NCBI GenBank assembly: GCA_036924085.1
Contig: JAVGWX010000011.1
Location: 28,413,817 to 28,477,816, forward strand
Source: Ariolimax columbianus
Taxonomy: Eukaryota > Mollusca > Gastropoda > Stylommatophora > Arionidae
DNA: 64,000 nt
Direction: 5' to 3'
Shown here: piece by piece, positions 42,121-53,084 of the stretch
Position numbering within the stretch: position 1 is the first letter of the stretch
Layout: the number at the start of each line of letters is the position of its first letter
The notes under the pieces: model-generated
What the model was told of the DNA's origin: nothing
The model's input: only the letters and a program-made list of their open reading frames with translations
The model's database searches: none
Made by a program: the position numbers and the translations under genes

Positions 42121-42719
42121 TTTTCCCCCTCGATTGATGTTCCCCAATTAACAGACACCTAACGATACCAAACATGACCAGAAGCTGTGGGGCTGTTACC
42201 CGGATCTGGAGACTGTGGACTTCGTCCTTGCGACGGGACTACAGATCTAGCATGACCAAAAAGCCTGAACGTAGACGAAGAAGACAATCACCTGTACTGT
42301 TCAACATATACACATTAACCGTAGGCAATGCACATCCCAAAGCGCCAGACCAAATATTACATTTGTAATATATGGCTCAGATAGATAATACAACTGGCAA
42401 GACAGCTGCAAGCGGGGTCCTGTAACACCAAAGACAATGATAGCGACAATGATAGCTGCCAACCTCAAACAGCGGCTAATTTTCATCCCATCCAATCAGT
42501 TGGTTTTGTAAGTCATCGTTTCTTGGCTAGATATCTTCACATTTTCAAAGTCATATTGTGAATGGTTGGAACGGATCAAGAATTAAGGAATGCGACTATT
42601 CGTTTGGTGCACCAAATAAGAGTCATACTTAAACGTCTTTCTGTAAAGTCTAGATACGCACTGGCTCAGGCCAAAGTCTACACGCGAGTAGCCGCAGACA
42701 AGAGGCACCTACTTCATAT
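42121..42719. other. No recognised gene
   Basis: Nothing recognised. Short ORFs on both strands lack domains. Confidence 0.35.
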
Positions 42720-43265
42720 GAACATTGCCGATCTTGATGACCCGTTCCTCAGCGTAGCTGCGGGTCTCAATTTTGTCTTCAGCGGACTTGTCTTGGGGCA
42801 CGGAAGTCCAGTGCGTGGTAAGTGCTCCTCTAGGGGCATCTCGGATGTTGCAGCATACAGCAAGGGCGTCTGACCAACGCTTTGGAGGTCTTTCCGCGGT
42901 CTTTTCTTACATCGCTGTACACCAACGACCATCGTTTCGTCGCAACATGTGACCTGCCCATCTATCTTTTGCCTTGTCTGCATGGATTACCGCATCCTTC
43001 ACCATGTCGGAATTGTGGAGACCTTGCATACGTTGGTTTCGGAGAGTGATTCCGACCAAGCGTTTCTCAAGGGAGGCATGGGTCACTCTCAATTAGTCCT
43101 CTAGTGATTTTGTTAGTGTCTACGCCTCGGCACCGTAGCACATTGCAGGGAGTACAGTGGAATTGAAGAGGGAGGCTCGTAGGTCTTGGGCAGGACAACC
43201 GTCCATGATCGTGTTAATAGACATTGCAGATATCAAGGGTAAAAGAATCAGGAGAGGAATGTCAA
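42720..43265 (-). pseudogene. LINE RT C-terminal region
   Basis: From 43230 down: PAQDLRASLFNSTVLPAMCY, GAEA, TAG where Trp is expected, TLTKSLED, THASLEKRLVGITLRNQRMQ, SDMVKDAVIHADKAKDRWAG, HMLRRNDGRWCTAM, then after a frameshift AERPPKRWSDAL. The RWAGHxxRxxDxRW signature identifies the LINE type also seen at 14.83 and 18.5 kb. Confidence 0.75.
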
Positions 43266-43269
43266 AGTG

Positions 43270-44060
43270 ACGAAGACAGAGAGAACCTTTGGTTGGGTAA
43301 CCAAAGAAGAGCCATAAAGAAAAGGGAAAAATGGATTGCCTCCGGGTCATTATCGATTTGGGAAGAGAATGCAGAGAAGGGTGCAGTGGGAAAGCGGACC
43401 TCGTAGTTCAACAACTAAAAAGTGAAAATGTCCAGGATTCTGATAGTGTCATATATACCGATAGATATGTACTACGTGGTAAGAAAGCCGATTTGGGACA
43501 CTCTGCTAGAGTGAGAGGTAGGGTCGTTCCCGAGAAGAGTGGTGCATGCAGGATAATAACGTTCAATATCAGAATGGAGATCGAGGCATTGACTCAGACC
43601 CTGATGTGGCTATATTTTATCCCTTTAGTGAGGGCAGTCATTGTCTCTGGCTTTCAATCCTTGCTTCGGAAGGCATAGAAAGGTTGCCCGTGGCATGTGG
43701 GGATAGTGGCCTCTAACCTCCGGAAACTAGTCTGGATCGACTGTCCTGACCATACTGGGGTTTGTGGAAATGAAAGACCTGCCGTATCAGGGTCACCCGC
43801 AGCTGGGGCATTGGTAATGGATAGCGGTGACATTTTGATACTGATCAACGACCACCTTTTGAATGAAGACAATGCGACTGTTGAACCATCAATGCATAAA
43901 TTACACGTTGTTGAAATCATACGCGGGTCCAGCAGAGAGGGGCGCATGAGAGGACGGAGCAGGAGTGTGTAAAACCAGCGATCTACAGGAACCATCATAT
44001 CTGTTTTCGTCGACATTTGCTGAGAGGGTCAGACCACCTATGATTCTGCCTGCAGTGTAG
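43270..44060 (+). pseudogene. LINE RNase H relic
   Basis: One frame with a single TAG at 43676-43678. RNase H: VIYTDRYVLRGKKADLGHSA (YTDG degraded), RMEIEALTQTLMWL (Glu), AVIVSGFQSLLRK (catalytic Asp replaced by Gly), DCPDHTGVCGNERPA (His kept). C-terminal ALVMDSGDILILINDHLLNE, EPSMHKLHVVEIIRGSSREG and RMRGRSRSV. Its 5' end directly meets the minus-strand LINE at 43265. Confidence 0.75.
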
Positions 44061-44279
44061 TCATGTCAAAGATCAGGTCTCAGAGTAAACACAACGATAT
44101 CCTGCAGAGTCCAGCCCACATAGTAAATCCACCAAGGCACGCGTGATGTGACATTTCTTAAGCAACGTCGCAGTGAAGGGGGACCTCCCTAACACTAGAT
44201 TCAGTTGGCGTGTCATTGTAAGACGTAGAAAGTTGAAATATATAGGCGTAACATTTGATCAGTGTGCCATATAACTACC

Positions 44280-44560
44280 ATGTAAATCAATTAAATTGAA
44301 GTGCCGTCTCCGTAATGACGGTTAGCTGCAATTGACCTCCAATATCCTCTGTCTCTTGCCTTGATCGTACACTCTGTCAGACTGACATTAGTCCATCTTT
44401 TGATGTTGGTCCTCCAATTATAGCGCTGTCCGCCTCTAGTTCGCCGACCTTCAACCTTTCCCTCTAATATTGTTTAAAAAAAGTATCATGGTTATTTTAT
44501 ATGTCCAAAATATTTGACATGCCTAATTAAATGTCTGTCAATAGCTCTTTGCCCATGCTT
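44280..44560 (-). pseudogene. RTE-like LINE C-terminus
   Basis: The minus strand reads RAIDRHLIRHVKYFGHIK, stops, TILEGKVEGRRTRGGQRYNW, RTNIKRWTNVSLTECTIKAR, DRGYWRSIAANRHYGD. The W-T-N-I-K-R-W segment and the C-terminal RDRxxWR are usual for RTE-like elements. Confidence 0.7.
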
Positions 44561-44649
44561 AGCCGCTTCAAAAAAGGCTTCGAGAGTAAACCGTGAGGAA
44601 AAAATCTGCATCCTGTGCTCATAATGTCTGGCCAAAGGTAGCTCAGGAG

Positions 44650-44850
44650 GAGTGAGCGAAGTTGACAAACTGCGCACATGTCCTCACTTTATTCCAAATC
44701 ACATCGCAAGTCACTCTCTCACCCATTTCAGCGGACAGAGCTAAAAGAAACATATTTTCGCACGGGTAAACAGAAAGAGTATGAGCGAGAGAGAGAAAGA
44801 GAGAGAGAGCGAGAGTGTGAGAGAGGGGGAGTTATATCAAACGTAATGGA
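44650..44850 (+). mobile_element. SINE J fragment with GA run
   Basis: GTTGACAAACTGCGCACATG, CTCACCCATTTCAGCGGACA and AGCTAAAAGAAAC match 21810-21900. A GA-rich run follows at 44785-44826. Confidence 0.55.
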
Positions 44851-45044
44851 CGAACATCACTCTCGTTAGGACGTCGCTACTTGTTTGCTCCCCTTTCCAC
44901 GAAATGCTACACATTTTTCTGTTTAACCACACTTCGAGGGCTTCTATTTTGTGCTGTTTGTCCATAGTCCATGTTTCTGCACAGTATACCGTAATAATAT
45001 TGAATATACGAGGAGCGTTCAAATAAAACCGTAACTTTCGGGTC

Positions 45045-46138
45045 TAATGATTGGCTTCATATGAGGATTTCTCACCTGCGGGGATCACGTCGAACCTAAC
45101 CCTGACTAACCAAACTGCTGATCTCGACAACAGCCGTCTCCAGGACGACCAAAGGGGAGGCCAGGTTAGGGCCTTGGCCAGTATGTTTCCCCTGTCCCTG
45201 TATAAACCGATGGCCCTAGGCTGACCAGATGTTAGCCTCTTCGTCCCAAAACATAGTATAAAACATCATTTACATTAATTCCAGGTAGAATCAGCATCAT
45301 TAGGAGGCGATATTATATGGAACCATCGACACTTCTATATAGGTAGTAGAACTCTGTAAACAGCTATTTATATCGTTGTTGGAGTCATCAAAGCCTTTAT
45401 ATATTATTTGAATGATTTAATTTTTGTCTCCCTCACAAACGGCATTTAAATAATGTCTCAAAAGTGGAAATACATGTGTAGGTGTGTAGATATATAAGTA
45501 TCTGTATATATATATATGTGGGCATTTATAGTTACACATGTGTATATATGTATATATAGGTTTATATATGTATATCCCTTCTGCGGGCATCCTCACCACT
45601 ATATACTTATACTTAATATAATTATACTATATCTTATACTACTACTACATCAACCGTAGTTATTTATTTAATTAATTATCTATGTATCAATTTTTTTGGT
45701 TTTGTTTTGTTGTTGTTGTGGATTTCTATTCCTGAGCCTATCACACATTCAACACCTAATTATATGCGAGAGCTAGAGGGCACAGGTGAAACGGCGGATC
45801 TACACGTGGCCCACGAAAGTCAGTAAATCGCTTACAAGTTGGAATACATGGCTGCCATGGACAAATATATGAGAACAGTAAAAACTAGAAACACCAAGAC
45901 GAGACGGAAGGAAAAAACACAGATGGGCCCAACAACAGAAGGAAGACCCTTTTCAATTAATTTATATTGTACTCTGAATCTTATGTATCCAGTATATTGT
46001 TTGTCATATTTCACAATAATTCCATTTCATTCATCCTCGTTGTACACCTCACTACACTGCTATCTTCACAGTTTAAAAAAAATAAAATGTATGATGGTGT
46101 TAAAAAAAAAAAAAAAAGGAGGGGGGTGGGAGTGTGTG

Positions 46139-46170
<32 letters not shown>

Positions 46171-46545
46171 TGCCGTGCGTGCGTGCGTGAGAGAGAGAGA
46201 GAGAGAGAGAAAATCAAGTAGGAAGGAAAATATACTCATTCCCAAAATGGTTCCAGGAAAACAATTGTGCATCAGAAACTCGACTGGGTAAACCGAGGAA
46301 CACAAGAAAATAAAAAATAGCAACCAAATACCTAATAAGAACAACGAGGATCATCAGATGGCGAGGAACAATGGAAGGAACATCACGGAAACACCAGGCT
46401 AGGTACAAACAGACACACACACGTATCGAAGCACTGGTTTATGCGTCTTAATATCGCCCAAATTTACTAAGGTCTTGGGTGAAATAGGCGCGCCTCCGCC
46501 AGTAGAAACTAGTGATGCAAACACATACAATAAAAAAAATTAAAA
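45045..46545. other. Insert within mariner 5' UTR
   Basis: Holds a partial family E-like segment at 45062-45250 (GGCCAGTATGTTTCCCCTG), TA/GTATA-rich tracts at 45485-45575, an A run at 46101-46117 and a (GT)n(CGTG)n(GA)n compound microsatellite at 46133-46210. I recognise no gene and no confirmed TSD for the whole block. Confidence 0.5.
46133..46210. repeat. Compound (GT)n(GCGT)n(GA)n microsatellite
   Basis: GT run, then GTGC units, then a GA run. The ORFs through it are repeat by-products. Confidence 0.95.
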
Positions 46546-47572
46546 AAACAAATAGTTCTACCTGAACTGTCCGAAATGAATAGCGGGCTAGAACTATTAT
46601 CATACGTTAGGGGCGCTTGTGTTCTATTTACTGCTAGGTGGCCCACTTGCCATGACAGATAAATAAAAATGTGGGCAACACTGTTTGTGCTTACATGGAG
46701 CATCGTGTTGTAATGAAGTTTCTTTTGAACGAAGGCGTGAAACCTGCGGAAATTTACAGAAGACTGGAATCAAATACGTTAATGAGACACTCAGTCACAG
46801 TAATACATTTGAATAGTGTAAACGTTTTAGAGATGGCCGTACACCGGCGAGGGATGATCCCGGTCGTCATTCCTGTGAATATCCAGATTGTGGAACGACT
46901 TACCGTGGAAAAACGACGCATAACCTGATTCGAAATTGCACACGAGGTAAGTCTTTCTCTTGGTACGGTGAACATTATTATTTATGAACATCTGCATTTT
47001 TGGAAGGTAGTGGACGTTGGGTGTCAAGACAGCTTTCCGCTTTTGACAGCCAGAAAAGAGTGCAAGTCTGCACTGAATTGAAGGAACGTTTTGACATGGA
47101 AGGGTGTGCCTTTTTGGATCGCTTCATTACATATGACGAAACCTGGGAACATCAGCATACTCCTGAATCGAAATGAACACCCAAACAGTGAATGCATGCG
47201 CAATCACCACCACCCAAACATTTAGGACAATTGCGTCTGCAGGTAAAGTGATGGCGAGTGTTTTCTGGGACAAATATGGCATCATTCATGTTGATTTTCT
47301 ACCCAGTGGTGCCACTATGAACAGTGAACAGTACAGACGGCCTTGTTTTATCAAAAAGGGCGTCCTGCTCCTTCAAGATAACGCTCATACGGCTCACCAC
47401 ACTATGTGTCATCTGCAGCAACTTAGCTGGGAGGTATTGCCACATCCACCTTACAGCCCAGACCTCATTCTAAGCGATTTACACCTGTTTGGGCCCCTAA
47501 GAGAATCCCTAGAGTCAGCATCTCAGCACTGATGACGAAGTGAAACAGGCTGTCCTTGATTGGTTCAGATAT

Positions 47573-48115
47573 GTTGTTGTTGTTGTTGTTATCCCATAGC
47601 TGCTGAGCAAACCTGCTCTTGACAGCCCAATACCATTGTTATATAGATACAGGTCTTTTATTTACTTATTTCACTGCTCGTACAGTGTTTTGGCAATTGT
47701 CATCAGCGCTTGTAAGAATCTTTTCCTCATGTCCGCAAGCGCATTGCACTCAATGAGTAGATATCGAACAGTTTCATCAGGTAAAGAGTACAACCTGCAC
47801 AGGGGTAGGTGCTGTGGATTGATGCGGTTTAAGTGGCTATTGGCTCTGGTATGTCCTGTTCGGAACTGAAAGATGCGACTTTGATATCTTCTATGTAGTT
47901 TATTTATTTCATCGTAACTTTTTGGCTGTGACATTTCGCTTAATACACTGCGACCTATTGTTCCCGTCGCCCACCTGTTCATCCAGATTCCCCGAGTATT
48001 ATTCTTAATAATTCGTTTTCCTGTGTGGTTACTGCAGGGTCTATCCAATTGTTGTTTCTATGCTCCTGTTTTTGCCAATCTGTCGGTCATCTCGTTCCCT
48101 AGTAGCCCACTACCA
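47573..48115 (-). pseudogene. I-like LINE 3' end, (AAC) tail, 11-bp TSD
   Basis: Minus-strand ORF: MNRWATGTIGRSVLSEMSQP, YDEINKLHRRYQSRIFQFRT, HTRANSHLNRINPQHLPL, then a degraded knuckle CRLYSLPDETVRYLLIEC (second Cys and His both Tyr). It ends ATGGGATAACAACAACAACA. TSD GGTTCAGATAT at 47562-47572 versus GGTTCAGACAT at 48116-48126, one mismatch. Inserted in the mariner between VLDWFR and its C-terminal FQALI. Confidence 0.85.
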
Positions 48116-48779
48116 GGTTCAGACATACTGACAAATATTTATACGTTGAAGCTTTTCAAGCATTAATTAATCACCGGGATAAGTGCATAAACGTCGCACG
48201 AGCTTATGTCGAAAAATAAATGGCCTTTTAACTTCTGAAAATTAAAAAAACATTTATTTGAACGGACCTCGTATATAACACATAATGAGTCTAATTTAAT
48301 GTGTTGGTTAATGACCAGGCTGGTAAATGTTTTTGGCCATTATTGTTCACTACGTCATTCCCTCTCACACCTACCATCACCAGTGATTATCTCTCCCAGA
48401 TACAAATAGCTGTCTTCCTGTTCTAGTATCACACCGTTCACTCGGGCATTAGTTGTAGCCTTCACATTTGTTTTGGTAAACAACATAGCTTTTGTTTTGT
48501 TAGTGTTAATGTCTAAACCATGGTCATTACTTCTGGCGTGGAATATCTTGCCAAGATCTTGAAATGTTTTCTCACTTTCAGCCAACAATACATTTTGATC
48601 AAACAAGGGAGGTTAGAACAAAGGAAGGGCACATGTTGTACCAGGGTGCAAACGAGAGGCATACTTGGTCATTTGTAATGTTTGTCTGTGCTGATAATAT
48701 TCTAATTGCAAATTAATTTTTTTGTTCAGTAACGTTGTGACATGCTGCATTCTAACACATCTTGGTTAAGCTAGTTAGT

Positions 48780-49125
48780 TAGTTTTCTTTCCAATTGTGC
48801 CGTTGAGCGGCGTGGGAAGTTTAAGTCGTATGTCCTGCGCCAAGTGCGTTGCGTCGGTCAATGTGAACCCCTGTCGCTGTAAAATCACTCTAATGTCATC
48901 TATCCACATGTCTGGAGGCCGCCAACCTTGCCATATAGTCAGATCTACCAGCGCTGTAAGCCATCAGTGGAAGTTGATGAGGGCGCATTGTCATAAGATG
49001 ACGAAACCAACTTATTTTCTGCCTGGAAATGTATTCGGCACAAGACATAGTTCTGACCATATTTCGAATGTCGTCGTTCCGAATTTTGTCTTTCCTGGTA
49101 ACACCAAAGTTAAGTGCTTAGTTGA
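48780..49125 (-). pseudogene. LINE 3' end, family H
   Basis: Shares its whole length with 57597-57960 (same strand) and 6838-7170 (opposite strand): GTGCCGTTGAGCG, CGCCAAGTGCGTTGCGT, ATCACTCTAATGTCATCTAT, AAATGTATTCGGCACAA. The minus strand encodes a degraded LINE C-terminus. ~75-80% identical to 57.6 kb by eye. Confidence 0.65.
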
Positions 49126-49142
49126 ATTTTTTAAAACTGGTA

Positions 49143-49500
49143 TTGTTGTTGTTCTTGTTATCCCATAGCTACTGAGCAAGCCTGCTCTTGACAGCCAAAT
49201 GCTTGTATTGATACATGTCTTCTTCGGATGTTTCACTGCTTCTTACAGTGTGTTTCCAATTGTCGGTAGTGCTTGTAAGAATCTTTTACTCATGTCAGCA
49301 AGCGCCTTGCACTCAATGAGTAGGTGTCGAACTGTTTCATCAGGGGGAGAGCAATGTCAGCACGAGGGCAGGTGCTGTTGATTGATGCGGTTAAAAAGGC
49401 TATAGACTAGTGTGTAATTTTCGTAACTGAAAGACGAGATTTTAATCTCTTCTCTGTAGTTTATTTATGTCAACATTGCTGGTATTAAATCAGGCAGGGT
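49143..49500 (-). pseudogene. I-like LINE 3' end, (AAC) tail
   Basis: Minus strand: FNRINQQHLPSC-stop-HCSPPD, ETVRHLLIECKALADMSKRF, LQALPTIGNTL. The knuckle Cys, Cys, His and Cys positions are present apart from the stop inside. The 3' end (CTATGGGATAACAAGAACAA) matches the LINE at 47573. Confidence 0.75.
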
Positions 49501-49559
49501 TTGCTGATACCAGATAGCAGAAAGCTGCTTGCATCCGTGTCTGTTCTTCGCCCATGGGT

Positions 49560-49850
49560 ACAACTATAGAGTCGCTGGTGTCAAGAGGTCAGGCACTCGC
49601 CTCTCAAAACGATGAGCGGAGACGGTTGGCGATCAATTCACGCAAGTTTCAAGTGACTCCTGATTCTCAAGGGAGGTGAGACCAGAGTGGCTGCATACTA
49701 AGTTACCTCCAGTTGTCTTGATTTATGTCTTACCACTGGTCTAAGGTAGCTTGGGACAAGAGAGTGAGGATGATGACCTTCGCAGTTTTTGGTTTTTTTC
49801 TCACACTGTAATCCAAATACAGCTCAAGTTACATCATGAAGACAAAACCA
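49560..49850 (+). mobile_element. SINE J with tRNA-like head
   Basis: The head GTCGCTGGTGTCAAGAGGTC and GGTTGGCGATCAATTCACGC resembles A and B boxes. The body holds GTCTTACCACTGGTCTAAGG and GAGAGTGAGGATGATGA, shared in part with 21790-21810. Confidence 0.5.
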
Positions 49851-50214
49851 CCTGATGATTTCCCCATCATCTTTTATATTAGGCAACTAACCACCATGGT
49901 TCACACCGTGTTGGAGATCTAACAATCCCGTTGTAGTTATATTGCCATCAAAAAGACAGGCTCATTGTCCATCTCTCATCAGCCATGCCAACAAAAAAGC
50001 CGGCCCATCTGTACTGTTTGATGGCGGATGTCGGCATCTTGGATGTATATTTTGGACTATTTTCTCCAATGCTCTTTCGATTGCACCGAATGTCCCCGAG
50101 TCTGATTTTAAACTCCAAGCTGGACATCCATATACCGTTTCTGGGATAACCATGCGGTGGTTAAGTTAGACTTTAACAAGAATTAATTTTTTTCGGATTT
50201 ATATTCTTAAACAG

Positions 50215-50400
50215 TGAGCTGGCTTACTAGATTGGGATTACAGCGTGGCAGTTGTTCGAACTCATGGACGGACAGAAAAGAGTCATGGCCGTGGTTCGTG
50301 CCTGGTACCACGACTCACCTAGTCGACCCAGCTGTAAATGGGTACCTGACGTGTACTCTTGTGGAATAGATAAATAAGGCGAAGGAAAAAAAATTGTAGT
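50215..50400 (+). mobile_element. tRNA-like SINE
   Basis: GCTGGCTTACTAGATTGGGA with a B-box-like TTGTTCGAACTC, then GACCCAGCTGTAAATGGGTA and AGGCGAAGGAAAAAAAA at the end. The A-rich end and head suggest a SINE; no second copy in the window. Confidence 0.45.
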
Positions 50401-50429
50401 AGAATTGATATCCTTTTAGGTTTGTTTCA

Positions 50430-51480
50430 TTATATCTTTAAGGGACTACATTTCTCTCTCACTATTTTTCTGTTTATTTTCAGCTCCTTATATTTTCTCT
50501 CATTCATTGTTTCTCTAAATCCATTTTTATGTCATTCCATTTCTCACTGCCACATTTATTCCTTCACATACTATCTCTTACTCAATTTTTCTCGGACCTC
50601 AATTTATATGCTTTTTGGTTTTTCACTAACTCAATTTTTCTCAGATTCATTTCTTGTTTCTCACGTTCTAACAGTTTGATTCTTACACAATTTTTCTTTA
50701 ACTCAGTGTCTTTCTCACACAATTCATCTTATCACTGTTCTTTGTCTATCATTCAACTTTTCTCACAACTATGCTGGATATCTCTTCTCTCACTCAATAT
50801 TTCTGTCACTTAACATTTTTCTCACTCAATTTTTGATATCATCAGTTCCCCAAATGGTTTGCCGGGGTCTTTGTGTATGACATAAACAAGAATAGCACCA
50901 CTGCCCAACAGAGAACTTATCGTTAGAGGCGATTAACTGTGTGACATGACATAACACCGGTCATGGTTAGGTGGTTTATTAAGAGCAGCATAGTTGGCGC
51001 CTAACATGCTGCGGGTCTACTTTTCTCTAGTGAATTTTAATCAATTAAGATGTACTCGCACATCAGTTAACCACCCTCCATAGTGGAGTAATAAGCTGCT
51101 CGAGCCTATCCCGCTAAGCAGGAAATCCTCCTCCTGGCTACATCCACCTCACACCAGAGATGGGACCTGCCTTGTAGAAGTAAATGTCAACTAAGACCAA
51201 TTAACACTAAGACAGACAACTTTTTCTTTTTTTTACATTTTTCTCATTGGAATGTTATTTTTACATAATTTTTCTTTCATTTAATATCTCTCCTACACAA
51301 ATGTCTCCACCTCTAATTTTCTATCACTCAGCTTTTCTCACCAAAATTTTCTCTCATAAGCATTTTCTGTCCCTCAACATTTCTGTCACTTTACATTTCT
51401 CTCACTCAATTTTTTCCTTCCACTCAATTTTTCTCACTCAATATGGGATTATCCCCTTATAATTCTTTCCTATATTTTCC
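50430..51480. repeat. TTTCTCACTCAA-type degenerate array, interrupted
   Basis: CACTCAATTTTTCTCAC-type units of irregular length (~15-25 bp) fill 50430-50850 and resume at 51230-51480. The 50850-51230 block is module D plus a SINE-derived segment, evidently inserted. The strand is almost free of G. Confidence 0.75.
50850..51160 (+). repeat. Module D plus linked segment
   Basis: ACACCGGTCATGGTTAGGTG, TTTATTAAGAGCAGCATAG, CTAACATGCTGCGGGTCTAC, then TATCCCGCTAAGCAGGAAAT and TCCTGGCTACATCC. The same linked order occurs on the opposite strand at 57125-57300. Confidence 0.65.
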
Positions 51481-52159
51481 AACTGCTTTCACTTTCTCTA
51501 AATATTTTTAAGCCGGACCGAGTTACCAGCCGTGTTTTCCAGCTAGAGAGTTAATGCCCCTCATTTAAAAGGGTGTTCTAGGGAATAGGTGAGATGAGAG
51601 GCCAAGAAACATCAGGCGAAGAGGCGAGAGGAAGAGCGCGCGGGAGGGAGATGCTATTTGCGTATCCTGTGCAGGCGAAGAATTCTGAATTTGATCAATC
51701 GCGAGTTTTGAGAGAATCAGAAGGAATAGAACAAATACGAATGAACAGGCGTGGACAGAAAAGCAGAGACGAGTAAGAAGGCATTGAACAGTCAGTTACC
51801 TTTCGTGCTGTTGGTTCTTTGAACCAGAATATGGAGTAATCGAAGCGGATGCGTAGAACAGTGGATATAGAATTCATTTGGTAAGTTGTGTATTAGTAGT
51901 GGTGTGTTGGACTAGCGACTTTCATTTTGTATCTAGCGACTTTAATGTTGTATGTTGGCTTCTATCGACGTAATTTTTAGTAGGAAATTTTGGGTTTATG
52001 ATTTACAATTTAAAACAAACAATGATAAGAAAACAAGGAGAAAAAGAAAAAAAGAAGTTTCAAAGCAGGTTGTTCTGTCGGGGATTGAGTGCGAGATACA
52101 TAATTTAAGTAGGCTGGGGATTTTTATGAGGTGGGGGTGGGGGGTGTGTGGTCTATTCA
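51481..52159. other. No recognised gene
   Basis: Nothing recognised. A G-rich GGTGGGGGTGGGGGGTG stretch lies at 52130-52147. Confidence 0.4.
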
Positions 52160-52560
52160 TTACTCTTCTTCTTCTTCCTCTTCTTCGTTCCTCTTCATAC
52201 CTCGGCGTCAATGACTCTAACGAAGGCAGCAGTCAACTTGAGGCTTCATGCACTTTCGTACAGCTTCTCATGGAAGAACACTGGCTATTGTCAAATGCTA
52301 CTTCTTTTGTCGCTATAATAGGTGGACTGCACAATGTGTTCGTTCTGCTGTCATTGTGGATGTGCCGCAGGTGCAAATGTCCGTAGTGCCAATCTTGAAC
52401 TTATTGTACAGATGACATCACAGTCTGTTGTGTTCTGTGCGTAGCCAGAGAACGATCACATGACCTCGCTTGGAGAGTTGGTGGTAGACATCGTTTTATA
52501 TGTGCATAGGGTTGTCTTTTTGCATTTTGCTCTGTACGCATCCCTGATGGCGGCTTTTCT
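52160..52560 (-). pseudogene. I-like LINE 3' end, GAA tail
   Basis: Minus strand: KAAIRDAYRAKCKKTTLCTY, then frame-shifted KFKIGTTDICTCGTSTMTAE (a knuckle like that at 31.7 kb), ending with a GAACGAAGAAGAGGAAGAAG tail at 52162-52190. Strongly degraded. Confidence 0.65.
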
Positions 52561-52609
52561 CTCATCTACCGGAAAATCAGGTTGACGTACAACTGGATCG
52601 ACTCAAGAT

Positions 52610-52662
52610 TGTCGATAACGAGGATCGAACCCAGACCTTCTACCACTCCGCTACTCAGCCCT
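52610..52662 (-). mobile_element. tRNA-like SINE head
   Basis: The minus strand reads GGGCTGAGTAGCGGAGTGGT, then TCTGGGTTCGATCCTCG, good A- and B-box-like elements. No tRNA acceptor pairing is evident and only the head is recognised. Confidence 0.55.
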
Positions 52663-53084
52663 GTTAATAAACTATAACGACCTGAAACTTGTATAATAAG
52701 TGATCTTGTTATCTTGCTTCTGATGTGTTCACAGACGAGATGCTCACCAGCGACGAACTCTTATGTGCTATCCGCATAAGCAACGTTTTGTGTGTGCTCA
52801 TTCATGTATTTATATCGATGCTGCATGTATTCGTGCCTTCCTTTATGATTTGTTAGCTCATATTTGTGCTGTTTGTTGTTCCCGATGAAGACCTGTTCGT
52901 CGAAAAGGAGGTTTCGTGTCTGTTATTTTTAGCACAAAACCTGGCCATACATATTCACCTTTTTTTACATTGAAATACATGGGGCAGCTTTGGTAGCGTT
53001 GGTCTAAGCGATACATGTAGCACTGACTGTTGTGGTGGTGATGATCTAAGCGATACAGGTAGTAGAACTGACCGTCATGGTGTC
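52663..53084. other. No recognised gene
   Basis: Nothing recognised before the GGTAGT array; a short GATnTAAGCGATACA duplication lies at 53005 and 53043. Confidence 0.35.

Larger units (their letters stand above)
45009..48271 (+). mobile_element. mariner with nested insertions
   Basis: Left end TA then CGAGGAGCGTTCAAATAAAA (45009), right end TTTATTTGAACGGACCTCG then TA (48271-48273). The transposase relic starts MEHRVVMKFLLNEGVKPAEI (46693). It continues IVERLTVEKRRIT, FLDRFITYDETWEHQHTPES (first Asp), SAGKVMASVFWDKYGIIHVD, LLQDNAHTAHHT (second Asp), HPPYSPDLILSDLHLFGPL (third Asp), (LINE 47573-48115), then LYVEAFQALI and RDKCINVARAYVEK. Only 32 residues separate the second and third Asp, two fewer than D34D. 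About 1.5 kb of other DNA (about 45045-46545) separates the left TIR from the 5' UTR. Confidence 0.8.
44867..48610 (-). pseudogene. RTE-like LINE split by a mariner
   Basis: Upstream part (48606-48277): FDQNVLLAESEKTFQDLGKI, HGLDINTNKTKAMLFTKTNV, VNGVILEQEDSYLYLGEIIT, GDGRCERE, then degraded NQHIKLDSLCV. Downstream part (45004-44867): NIITVYCAETWTMDKQHKIE, ALEVWLNRKMCSISWKGEQT, SSDVLTRV. The two parts are collinear once the mariner at 45009-48271 and one TA are removed. Confidence 0.75.

Noticed and set aside
45839..46291. 150-codon ORF as a gene
   Set aside because: Its second half is the compound GT/GCGT/GA microsatellite and the first half has no recognisable domain.
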